Under the pieces are notes generated by a model, which was not told the DNA's origin, did no database searches, and saw only the letters and a program-made list of their open reading frames with translations. Of a stretch of DNA of 64,000 bases, positions 55,088 through 62,448 are shown one piece after another. Position 1 is the first letter of the stretch. Each line of letters opens with the position of its first letter. The stretch lies in NCBI RefSeq assembly GCF_900172215.1, contig NZ_FWFP01000004.1:186001-250000 (forward strand), given 5' to 3'. This stretch comes from Ruegeria meonggei (GTDB lineage: Bacteria; Pseudomonadota; Alphaproteobacteria; Rhodobacterales; Rhodobacteraceae). The position numbers and the translations under genes are program-made.

Positions 55088-55930
55088 TTAGCCCTGCACA
55101 ACCTCCTGTCGCTGTACGCCCAACCCTTGAATTCCCAGCTCAATCTTGTCGCCCGGCTTCAAATAGGTTTGCGGGTTTTGCCCCATCCCCACGCCCGGAG
55201 GTGTCCCGGTCGAGATCACGTCACCCGGCTGCAGCGACATGAACTGCGACAAGTGCGAAACGATCGTGGCGACGCCAAAATGCATCGTGCTGGTTGATCC
55301 GTCCTGGTACCTGTGGCCGTTTACCTCCAGATACATCGGCAGGGCCTGTGGATCGCCGACCTCATCCCGGGTCACCAGCCACGGGCCGATTGGACCGAAG
55401 GTATCCGCGGATTTCCCTTTGACCCACTGGCCCGAGCGGTGCAGCTGAAAGTCACGCTCGGACAGGTCATTGACCACGCAATATCCGGCAACGTGGTCCA
55501 GCGCGTCCTCTTCAGAGACGTATTTTGTTTCCTTGCCTATCACGATGCCCAGCTCGACCTCCCAATCGGTCTTGACAGAGCCGCGCGGGATTTCGACCGC
55601 GTCATTGGGCCCCATGATCGCCGAGGTTGCCTTAAAGAAAACTACCGGTTCTTCTGGCAGTTCCAAACCGCTTTCCGCTGCGTGGTCCGCATAGTTCAGA
55701 CCGATGCAGACAAATTTACCCACCTGACCGACGCAGGCGCCAATGCGGGGATTGCCTTCGACAATCGGCAGTGCCTCAAGGTCCACCCCCTGCAACTGTG
55801 CCAGGTTGTCCTGGCCCAGCATCGCCCCCGAGATATCGCTGACCACGCGCGACAAATCGCGGATGTTGGCATCGTCGTCCATCACCCCGGGCTTTTCCAG
55901 GCCAACCGGTCCATAGCGTAAAAGCTTCAT
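55088..55930 (-). CDS. FAH-family hydrolase, probably 2,4-diketo-3-deoxy-L-fuconate hydrolase
   Basis: A 280-residue fumarylacetoacetate-hydrolase-fold enzyme. Metal ligands lie in the usual DWEVELGIVIGKE block; FVCIGLNYADHAAESG and SLQPGDVISTGTPPGVGMG are other marks. In L-fucose/L-rhamnose pathways such proteins split the 2,4-diketo-3-deoxy acid into pyruvate and L-lactate. The neighbouring ketodeoxy-acid dehydrogenase gene supports that role. GGGAAG precedes the ATG. Last gene of the operon, followed by a terminator. Substrate is inferred from context. Confidence 0.8.
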   Translation of the reverse strand: MKLLRYGPVGLEKPGVMDDDANIRDLSRVVSDISGAMLGQDNLAQLQGVDLEALPIVEGNPRIGACVGQVGKFVCIGLNYADHAAESGLELPEEPVVFFKATSAIMGPNDAVEIPRGSVKTDWEVELGIVIGKETKYVSEEDALDHVAGYCVVNDLSERDFQLHRSGQWVKGKSADTFGPIGPWLVTRDEVGDPQALPMYLEVNGHRYQDGSTSTMHFGVATIVSHLSQFMSLQPGDVISTGTPPGVGMGQNPQTYLKPGDKIELGIQGLGVQRQEVVQG

Positions 55931-55948
55931 TTCGTCTTCCCTTTCAAC

Positions 55949-56704
55949 TCAGATAGTCCAGCCGCCGTCGATGGCAAAAGGCTGACCAGTTGTGTATTTG
56001 CTGGCGTCACTGGCCAGATACAGCGCAAGCTCGGCGATCTCATCCGCAGTGCCAATCCGCCCCATCGGCTGGCGTGCGATGAAATCAACCATGGCTTGGT
56101 CATAATCGCCAGTCGCGCGCAGACGGTCATGCAAACTGGGGCTGTCGACTGTTCCAGGACAGATCGCGTTGCACCGAATGCCTTGGGTGACGAAATCCGC
56201 CGACACGGATTTGGTGAGCCCCAGTACCGCCGCCTTTGAGGCGCAATAGGCGAAACGATTTGGCACGCCCTTCATCGACGAGGCCACCGACGACATATTA
56301 ATGATTGAGCCACCCCCTTTGGCCAGCATTCCCGGCAATGTCAGACGGATCAGCCGATACATCGCCTTCACGTTAAGGTTAAAGCTAAAGTCCCAAGCGT
56401 CTTCGTCACACTCCAATATCGAACCACTCGCGACATAGCCGGCACAGTTGAACAGCACGTCCAGCGGCGGCATTTCGGCCACTGCAGACTGAACAGCCGC
56501 GGCGTCGGTGACGTCCAGTTTCAATGTTTGGATGCCGTTAACCACATCTAACTCGGCCAGGGCCGTCTGATTGATGTCACTGGCGATGACCTGCGCGCCT
56601 TCGGCTGCAAACAGCTCTGCCGTGGCTCGGCCGATGCCCTGACCCGCAGCGGTGATCAGAGCGGTTTTACCGGACAGGCGATTGGATTGGGTGGAGTTGG
56701 TCAT
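55949..56704 (-). CDS. SDR oxidoreductase, probably 2-keto-3-deoxy-L-fuconate dehydrogenase
   Basis: A 251-residue classical short-chain dehydrogenase. NAD-binding TAAGQGIGRA, the NCAG block, catalytic Ser in NMSSVASS and Tyr153-Lys157 in YCASKAAV, and PGTVDSPS. The overall sequence resembles the 2-keto-3-deoxy-L-fuconate 4-dehydrogenase described in Xanthomonas. ATG 56704 is chosen because GTGAGG lies at proper distance; a GTG at 56716 would be the longer alternative. It sits between the ALDH and FAH genes, matching the order of steps. Confidence 0.82.
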   Translation of the reverse strand: MTNSTQSNRLSGKTALITAAGQGIGRATAELFAAEGAQVIASDINQTALAELDVVNGIQTLKLDVTDAAAVQSAVAEMPPLDVLFNCAGYVASGSILECDEDAWDFSFNLNVKAMYRLIRLTLPGMLAKGGGSIINMSSVASSMKGVPNRFAYCASKAAVLGLTKSVSADFVTQGIRCNAICPGTVDSPSLHDRLRATGDYDQAMVDFIARQPMGRIGTADEIAELALYLASDASKYTTGQPFAIDGGWTI

Positions 56705-56712
56705 ATGGTGCC

Positions 56713-58215
56713 TCACAGCTTTTCCGGCAGCAAGTCCGCCGGGATGTCCTGATAGCAGACGGGGCGCAAGAAACGCCGGATCGACAGGGTGCCTACGGAT
56801 GTAGCGCCGAAGTTGGTTGAGGCCGGGTAAGGGCCACCGTGCACCATGCTGTCGCTGACCTCGACTCCAGTAGGAAAACTGTTGGCCAAAAGGCGTCCAG
56901 CCTTGCGTTCAAGAAGCGGCAGCAATGACTGGGCCATCGGTTTGTCGCCCTTGTCCAGATGCAGGGTACAGGTCAGCTGGCCTTCGATTGCCCGGGCTAT
57001 CTGAAACATCTGATCCGCATCGCGCACGCGCACGACGATCCCAAGCGGGCCAAACACCTCTTCCTGCAGTTTGTGATCGGCCAGCCAGTCATCCCCTAAG
57101 ACGGTGAACAAGTAAGGGGCTGCAGCGCGAGTGTCACAACTGGTGCCCATCACTTGGGTCACTCCTGTGCCCGCAGCAACACGCGCCACACCATTGCGAT
57201 AGGCATCCGCAATACCGTCGGTCAGCATGGTTTGATCGGCAATTGCGGCCAGACCGGCCTCAGTCGCAGATTGGAAGGCATCCGCATCCGGGCCGTCGAT
57301 CACTACGGCGATCCCCGGGTTGGTGCAGAACTGGCCTGCGCCCATGGTCAGGGATCCGGCCCAACCGGCGCCAATTTCCGCCCCGCGTGCAGCGGTGGCT
57401 TGTGGCAACAGGAACATCGGATTGACCGACCCAAGCTCGCCGAAAAACGGAATGGGTTCATCGCGCCGGGCGCACAAATCGAACAATGCGCGGCCACCGG
57501 CAAGGCTACCTGTAAAGCCCACTGCGCGGATCAGTGGATGCTGTACCAGTGAAGCGCCGACCTCAAGATTGCCGCCCTGCACCAGTGAAAACACGCCGGG
57601 ATGAACACCCGTTGCCTTCACCGCCGCATCAATTGCCTGAGCGACGATCTCACCCGTGCCGGGATGGGCGGGGTGCCCTTTGGCCACTACCGGACATCCT
57701 GCGGCTAGGGCCGCAGCGGTATCCCCCCCTGCAACCGAGAAGGCCAAAGGAAAATTCGATGCCCCGAACACGGCGACCGGGCCCAAGGGGCGCTGTATCA
57801 TGCGCAGATCCGGGCGGGGCAGGGGCGCGCGCTCCGGCAAGGCCGGGTCGTGGCGTTGATCCAGATAGTCCCCTTGTTCGATGTGATCGGCAAACAGGCG
57901 CAGTTGACCCACAGTGCGTCCCCGCTCACCCTGCAAGCGGGCGTCGGGCAGTCCGGTCTCCTGGGTTCCGATCTCAGTGATGGCGTCACCACGCGCATCG
58001 ATCTCGTCAGCAATCCTGCGCAACAGCGCTGCACGCTCGGAACGGGAGGACCATCCGAATGAGGTGAACGCCTCTTCTGCTGCTTTTGCCGCCGCACCCA
58101 CGTGGGCCTTTGTGCCGATTGCAAAATCGTGGCTGGTCCCGTGCGCGGGGTCTGAGGCAAACGTAGCCTCTGCGCTTACCCATTCCCCAGCAATCAGGTG
58201 TTTTCCAGTCAACAT
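56713..58215 (-). CDS. aldehyde dehydrogenase, 2,5-dioxovalerate (alpha-ketoglutarate semialdehyde) type
   Basis: A 500-residue NAD(P)+ aldehyde dehydrogenase. Catalytic Cys in GAGQFCTNPG (near 296), general base Glu in FFGELGSVNP (near 257), cofactor block FGASNFPLAFSVAGGDT, which marks the ketoglutaric-semialdehyde group. That group ends pentose and hexarate pathways by making 2-oxoglutarate, whereas the L-fucose route alone would give pyruvate and lactate. It could instead oxidise lactaldehyde. ATG 58215 is used; the TTG further upstream would overlap the preceding gene. Confidence 0.85.
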   Translation of the reverse strand: MLTGKHLIAGEWVSAEATFASDPAHGTSHDFAIGTKAHVGAAAKAAEEAFTSFGWSSRSERAALLRRIADEIDARGDAITEIGTQETGLPDARLQGERGRTVGQLRLFADHIEQGDYLDQRHDPALPERAPLPRPDLRMIQRPLGPVAVFGASNFPLAFSVAGGDTAAALAAGCPVVAKGHPAHPGTGEIVAQAIDAAVKATGVHPGVFSLVQGGNLEVGASLVQHPLIRAVGFTGSLAGGRALFDLCARRDEPIPFFGELGSVNPMFLLPQATAARGAEIGAGWAGSLTMGAGQFCTNPGIAVVIDGPDADAFQSATEAGLAAIADQTMLTDGIADAYRNGVARVAAGTGVTQVMGTSCDTRAAAPYLFTVLGDDWLADHKLQEEVFGPLGIVVRVRDADQMFQIARAIEGQLTCTLHLDKGDKPMAQSLLPLLERKAGRLLANSFPTGVEVSDSMVHGGPYPASTNFGATSVGTLSIRRFLRPVCYQDIPADLLPEKL

Positions 58216-58228
58216 TTTCAGTTCTTTC

Positions 58229-59332
58229 TTACAGCAGGCCGCGTCGGGCAAGGTTTCGCATAAGGTGAGACGCGCCGAACTGCCATTCAGGGCATTCGGT
58301 CGACAGCCGCACCGTATTGGTCAGCGCGCCCAGTTTGTCGTTTGAAATCGTGACGACATCGCCAAGCTTGTGGGTGAACCCCGCACCCGGAGTATCGCGA
58401 TCTTGCGTTGGCGCAAAGAGGGTTCCGAGGAACAGCATGAAACCATCGGGATATTGGTGATGCCGACCGATCGTCTGAGTAACAAGATCGATCGGATCGC
58501 GGCTGATCTTCACCATAGAGGAATGACCGTTCAGGACAAAGCCATCTGGTCCCGTGACGGTCAGCGTAAGTTCGGCGGTGCGCACATCATCCAGAGTAAA
58601 GTGCGCATCGAACACTCTGATCATCGGACCAATCGCGCATGAGGCGTTGTTGTCCTTGGCCTTACTCAGCAACAGTGCGGAACGGCCTTCGACATCGCGC
58701 AGGTTGACATCATTGCCCAGTGCCGCGCCCTTGATATGCCCCTGCGAGGTAACGGCCAGAACCACCTCGGGTTCCGGATTGTTCCAGGTCGAGATCGGGT
58801 GCAGGCCAATATCCGCACCAAACCCAACCGAAGACAGCACCTGAGCCTTTGAAAACACCTCGGCATCCGGGCCGATGCCAACCTCAAGATACGGGCTCCA
58901 CAACTCTTCCGTGATCAGTGCCTCTTTTACCTGTGCCGCTGCATCCGAACCAGGCACGATGTTCGACAAGCTGTCCCCAATCCGATCGCCAATGCGCGCG
59001 CGGATGGCTTCTGCCTTGGCGGGATCACCGGCGGCTTGCTCTTCGATCACCCGCTCGACCATCGACCCGGCAAAAGTGACACCACAGGCTTTGATAGCCT
59101 GCAGATCGCACGGGGCCAACCAGTGAAAATCGCCACTCAAAGCCTCGCCTGGCGCATTGCGTAGGTAGTCGGACGCATCGTCCCGCTCCAGCACATCTCG
59201 CACAGTTGGAGCGGTTTTGCATGTAATATCAAAGACCTGCCCGTCTCGAAGGGTCACAATTGATGGGCCAATCCCTGCGCGCTCGACACGCCCAAGCCAC
59301 AGCCCACCGGAATCCAGTTTCGGAGAGGTCAT
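58229..59332 (-). CDS. second FAH-family enzyme, candidate 2-keto-3-deoxy-pentonate (KDA-type) dehydratase
   Basis: A 367-residue fumarylacetoacetate-hydrolase-fold protein, longer than the 280-residue paralogue in the same operon. It carries an extra N-terminal domain (about 1-120) and the core blocks YLEVGIGPDAEVFSKAQVLS, WNNPEPEVVLAVTSQGHIKG and ALGNDVNLRDVEGRSALLLS. Proteins of this size and type dehydrate 2-keto-3-deoxy-arabinonate to ketoglutarate semialdehyde. Next to a semialdehyde dehydrogenase gene that role is plausible but inferred. ATG 59332 has GAGAGG upstream region support; the longer frame overlaps the lactonase gene. Confidence 0.75.
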   Translation of the reverse strand: MTSPKLDSGGLWLGRVERAGIGPSIVTLRDGQVFDITCKTAPTVRDVLERDDASDYLRNAPGEALSGDFHWLAPCDLQAIKACGVTFAGSMVERVIEEQAAGDPAKAEAIRARIGDRIGDSLSNIVPGSDAAAQVKEALITEELWSPYLEVGIGPDAEVFSKAQVLSSVGFGADIGLHPISTWNNPEPEVVLAVTSQGHIKGAALGNDVNLRDVEGRSALLLSKAKDNNASCAIGPMIRVFDAHFTLDDVRTAELTLTVTGPDGFVLNGHSSMVKISRDPIDLVTQTIGRHHQYPDGFMLFLGTLFAPTQDRDTPGAGFTHKLGDVVTISNDKLGALTNTVRLSTECPEWQFGASHLMRNLARRGLL

Positions 59333-59333
59333 T

Positions 59334-60164
59334 TCAATCCCTGAGGTTATAGGCCCGGGCGGCATTGCCCCCCAAAACCGCTTTGCGTTCGCTGTCTGAT
59401 ACTGCGCCAAGCAGCAAATCCGTCGTTTCCAACCAACGGTCGTAACTGCTGGCCAAAGTACACACCGGCCAGTCGCTGCCCCAGATCAGGCGAGAAGGGC
59501 CAAATGTATCAAGCAGGTGATCAACATAGGGGCGTAAGTCTTCCACTGCCCAATCCGACGCTGCTTCTGTGACCAAGCCGGAAAGCTTGCACCATGCGTC
59601 TGTGTCGCGGGCAAGAGCTGCCATGTCTTCTGCCCAACCGGCCATCACGCCATCGCGGATCAGCGGCTTTGAGCCGTGATCGATGACCACACGCATGCTG
59701 GGATGTCGCGCCAACAGCCGCCGCAAAGGGCCAAGTTGCTGCGGCAAGGTCAAAGCGTCAAAGGTGAGGTTGTGGGTTTGCAGGGCATCAAAGGCGGGGG
59801 TCAAAGCCTTACCCATCATCCACAGCGGGTCGGCTATATCCTGTATCATCGGGCGCAAACCCACCAGCGCCGGGTGCGCAGCTAGCCCAGCAATCTGATC
59901 CGGCGCAATTGCGGCCTCAAAATCAACCCAGCCCACCACGCCTTTGATGAACCCGTTCTGATCCGCCAGAGACAATATGTATTCTGTTTCAGCCAGTGTT
60001 GGCGCGGCTTGCACCAGTACGGTGCCCTCAATCCTGGCTGCTGCCAGAATGGGGGCTAGATCCTCGGGCGCAAAATCCCTGTAAATCGTGGTTAGGTCCG
60101 GTGTGAGCCATCCATAGTCGCCGCGCGCCAGCGACCAAAAGTGCTGATGCGCGTCGATCCTCAT
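59334..60164 (-). CDS. amidohydrolase (COG3618), probable L-fuconolactonase
   Basis: A 276-residue TIM-barrel amidohydrolase. Metal-binding start MRIDAHQHFWSLARGDYGWL, central VVIDHGSKP with its His, and LIWGSDWPVC with the metal Asp. COG3618 members hydrolyse sugar lactones such as L-fucono-1,5-lactone and L-rhamnono-lactone. Here it follows the dehydrogenase and mutarotase genes, matching the pathway order sugar, lactone, acid. Start overlaps the mutarotase stop (ATGA). Confidence 0.87.
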   Translation of the reverse strand: MRIDAHQHFWSLARGDYGWLTPDLTTIYRDFAPEDLAPILAAARIEGTVLVQAAPTLAETEYILSLADQNGFIKGVVGWVDFEAAIAPDQIAGLAAHPALVGLRPMIQDIADPLWMMGKALTPAFDALQTHNLTFDALTLPQQLGPLRRLLARHPSMRVVIDHGSKPLIRDGVMAGWAEDMAALARDTDAWCKLSGLVTEAASDWAVEDLRPYVDHLLDTFGPSRLIWGSDWPVCTLASSYDRWLETTDLLLGAVSDSERKAVLGGNAARAYNLRD

Positions 60165-60589
60165 GCAATCACACCTTTCTTGAGGATGATGTTGCCGTAA
60201 AGCCTGCGTTCCCCGGTCTGGACGATGGCAAAGGCAGTGGCGGCGCGATCGTAAAATGCAAATCGCTCTAAACCTTGAATTTGGGCGCCGTTGTCTGCCA
60301 CCTCATCAATGATTGTCTGAAAGTCAGCCACTGCTTCGGGGATCGCCTCTGGTTCGCCAACCACCTGCATCGTCAGCGCCGGGTCGGGCACGAATGTGTC
60401 CAGTGGCATGACCGACAGGATCGCCCTTAGAACTTCGCTGGCCGAGGATCCATCAGCACGGATGCAATCCGGCCCGGTGCTGGAGCCAGGAAAGTTCGCA
60501 TCCGCGATTACAATTTCGTCTCCATGCCCCATTGCCCGCAACGCGTGCAGCAGGTCGGGTGACAGGATCGGGTTGATGTTACGCAGCAT
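60161..60589 (-). CDS. RbsD/FucU-family sugar mutarotase
   Basis: A 142-residue protein of the FucU type that interconverts alpha and beta anomers of L-fucose. Family start MLRNINPILSPDLLHALRAM followed by GHGDEIVIADANFPGSS. The C-terminal RRLYGNIILKKGVI is typical. ATG 60589 is fixed by GGAGG six bases upstream and by homology; it lies 11 bp inside the end of the dehydrogenase gene, showing coupling. Confidence 0.92.
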   Translation of the reverse strand: MLRNINPILSPDLLHALRAMGHGDEIVIADANFPGSSTGPDCIRADGSSASEVLRAILSVMPLDTFVPDPALTMQVVGEPEAIPEAVADFQTIIDEVADNGAQIQGLERFAFYDRAATAFAIVQTGERRLYGNIILKKGVIA

Positions 60590-61631
60590 CAGCAGCCTCC
60601 ATTGGTACAGGCGCATCGGGCCGGATCAGGCTCGCGCTTTGCAGATCAGACCAAAGACCCGGCGGAATATCACGATCCAAAAGCGCCACATTGGCTTGAA
60701 CCTCAGCCGCGCTGACCGCACCGGGGATCACTGTTTTCACACAAGGATGACCCAGCACAAATTGCAAAGCGGCCGCAATCAGAGGCGTGTTATGAGCGGT
60801 ACAGACGGCCTCGATATTGCGAACTTTGTCCAGAACCTCGGCCGAGGCGTCGGCATAGTTGTACTTGGCCCCCGGCACCGCCCCTGTGGCCAGAATGCCC
60901 GAGTTATAAGGCCCGCCCAGAATGATCCCGACATCCCGTTTTTCGCAAAGCGGCAGGAAGCTGTCCAACGCCTCTTGCTCCAACAGCGTATAGCGACCGG
61001 CCAGCAAAAAGCCGTCAAAATCACCCAACCCCAGAAGCCTTTCGCAGACCTGCCATTCGTTCACGCCTGCGCCAATCGCTGCGATCTCGCCCGCGTCGCG
61101 CAACTCGACCAGCGCCTTGTAGCCACCGCCATCGAACAGCTCACGCACTTTGGCGTCCGACATCTCCGGACTGCCTTGACTGAAGACACAGACGTCATGC
61201 ACCAGCAGGATATCTGCATTGTCCACGCCGATCCGCTGTCGGCTGGCCTGGTAAGATCGCATTACGCCGTCATAGGTGTAATCGAACACGATCCGTTTCT
61301 GCGGCACGTCGACAAAAGCTTCGGGCGTCACTTCGTGAGCGGCACAGTCCAGCAACAGGCGCCCAATCTTGGTGGATAACTGAATGGTGTCGCGCCCGAA
61401 CCGGGCAATCGCCTCGCCGAAACGCTGCTCAGATCGGCCCAACCCATATTGCGGGGCGGTGTCAAAGAACCGGATACCCGCATCAAAAGCGGCCTGCAAC
61501 GCAGCCTGTGCGTCATCGTCCGAGACCTTGCGATAGAGGTTACCCAATGGTGCGCCACCAAACCCCATACGCGTCAGCGGAACGGGTCGGGCGGTACGAT
61601 TGTTCAAAAGCTCTGTTTGGGAAACGGTCAT
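60579..61631 (-). CDS. aldo/keto reductase, probable L-fucose (D-threo-aldose) 1-dehydrogenase
   Basis: A 350-residue TIM-barrel AKR with the complete catalytic tetrad Asp57, Tyr62, Lys88 and His145 (FFDTAPQYGLGRSE, STKIG, LLVHDV). The sequence belongs to the group containing D-threo-aldose/L-fucose and galactose dehydrogenases, which oxidise the sugar to its lactone with NAD(P)+. L-fucose and D-arabinose share the recognised configuration, so both may be substrates. It overlaps the GntR gene stop by 4 bp and the mutarotase start by 11 bp. Confidence 0.87.
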   Translation of the reverse strand: MTVSQTELLNNRTARPVPLTRMGFGGAPLGNLYRKVSDDDAQAALQAAFDAGIRFFDTAPQYGLGRSEQRFGEAIARFGRDTIQLSTKIGRLLLDCAAHEVTPEAFVDVPQKRIVFDYTYDGVMRSYQASRQRIGVDNADILLVHDVCVFSQGSPEMSDAKVRELFDGGGYKALVELRDAGEIAAIGAGVNEWQVCERLLGLGDFDGFLLAGRYTLLEQEALDSFLPLCEKRDVGIILGGPYNSGILATGAVPGAKYNYADASAEVLDKVRNIEAVCTAHNTPLIAAALQFVLGHPCVKTVIPGAVSAAEVQANVALLDRDIPPGLWSDLQSASLIRPDAPVPMEAADAA

Positions 61632-62365
61632 CCGGCCTCTCGCGTCGATTGGGAAGTGATGTTGAACAGCTGAGGTTTTTCCTGTTGCAAAATCTCGATC
61701 CGCGGCATCAATTGTCCCAGATGATGGCGCATCGCGTTTTGCGCTGCCTGTTCGTCGCGGCTGAGGACCGCGTCATGAATGGCGCGGTGTTCATGCAGCG
61801 TCTCAGCGGTGCGTCCCGGTGTGGGCAGCAACAGCATCCGGGCGCGGGTGACTTGCAGAGACACAGTTTGGGCCACATCGGCCAGACGCTTGAAACCGGT
61901 GAATTCCATAAGCAGGGCGTGAAACTCTTCGTCTGCCTGATAGAAACCAGCAATATCTTCGTCCTCAATCAACAGTTCCTGCAAACGCATGTTGCGGCTT
62001 AGCTTCTTTTGCTGGTCCTCGGTCAAATCCCGGGCCACTTTTGCAACGGTGGCCAGTTCCAATGCCTGACGCAAAAATGCACCCTCGCGAATTTCGGACA
62101 TTGAAAAGTATGAGACCCGCGTGCCCGATTGCGGTACCACATCCACAAGACCTTCGGCTGCAAGTCGAGCAATGGCTTCGGTCACCGGCGCACGCGATAC
62201 ACCCAAACGATCACAGATTGGCGCCTTCCTGAGGATGGCACCCGGCGCGAAATCCAGCGACAAGATGGCTTGTTTGATCGCCAGGTACACCCGCTGCGCA
62301 AGTGAGCCCTCGACCGCGTTGATGTTGCCCAACACGTGTGCGTCGATGTCCTGAGGTTTGTTCAT
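61628..62365 (-). CDS. GntR-family regulator (FadR/FCD subgroup) of the fucose cluster
   Basis: A 245-residue regulator: winged helix at about 20-90 (LAQRVYLAIKQAILSLDFAP, then RLGVSRAPVTEAIARLAAEG) and an FCD effector domain with the metal-site pattern in YQADEEFHALLMEFTGF and EHRAIHDAVLSRDEQAAQNA. It is the first gene of the minus-strand operon and overlaps the dehydrogenase gene (ATGA), so it is co-expressed with its likely targets. A perfect palindrome 18 bp upstream is the candidate operator. Confidence 0.9.
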   Translation of the reverse strand: MNKPQDIDAHVLGNINAVEGSLAQRVYLAIKQAILSLDFAPGAILRKAPICDRLGVSRAPVTEAIARLAAEGLVDVVPQSGTRVSYFSMSEIREGAFLRQALELATVAKVARDLTEDQQKKLSRNMRLQELLIEDEDIAGFYQADEEFHALLMEFTGFKRLADVAQTVSLQVTRARMLLLPTPGRTAETLHEHRAIHDAVLSRDEQAAQNAMRHHLGQLMPRIEILQQEKPQLFNITSQSTREAG

Positions 62366-62382
62366 GATGTTCGCTCTAGCAT

Positions 62383-62396
62383 ACTAACATGTTAGT
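62383..62396. promoter_or_regulatory. 14-bp palindrome, putative GntR operator
   Basis: ACTAACATGTTAGT is a perfect palindrome in the 83-bp gap between the divergent GntR and UxaA-family genes. TTGACA (62396-62401), a -35-like element pointing toward the UxaA gene, begins on its last base. Size, symmetry and place fit a FadR-type operator controlling both directions. Confidence 0.7.
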
Positions 62397-62448
62397 TGAC
62401 AAGTAAGGGTTCGGTGTTTACCCATCTGTTTCAGCAAGTGGGGACAGG

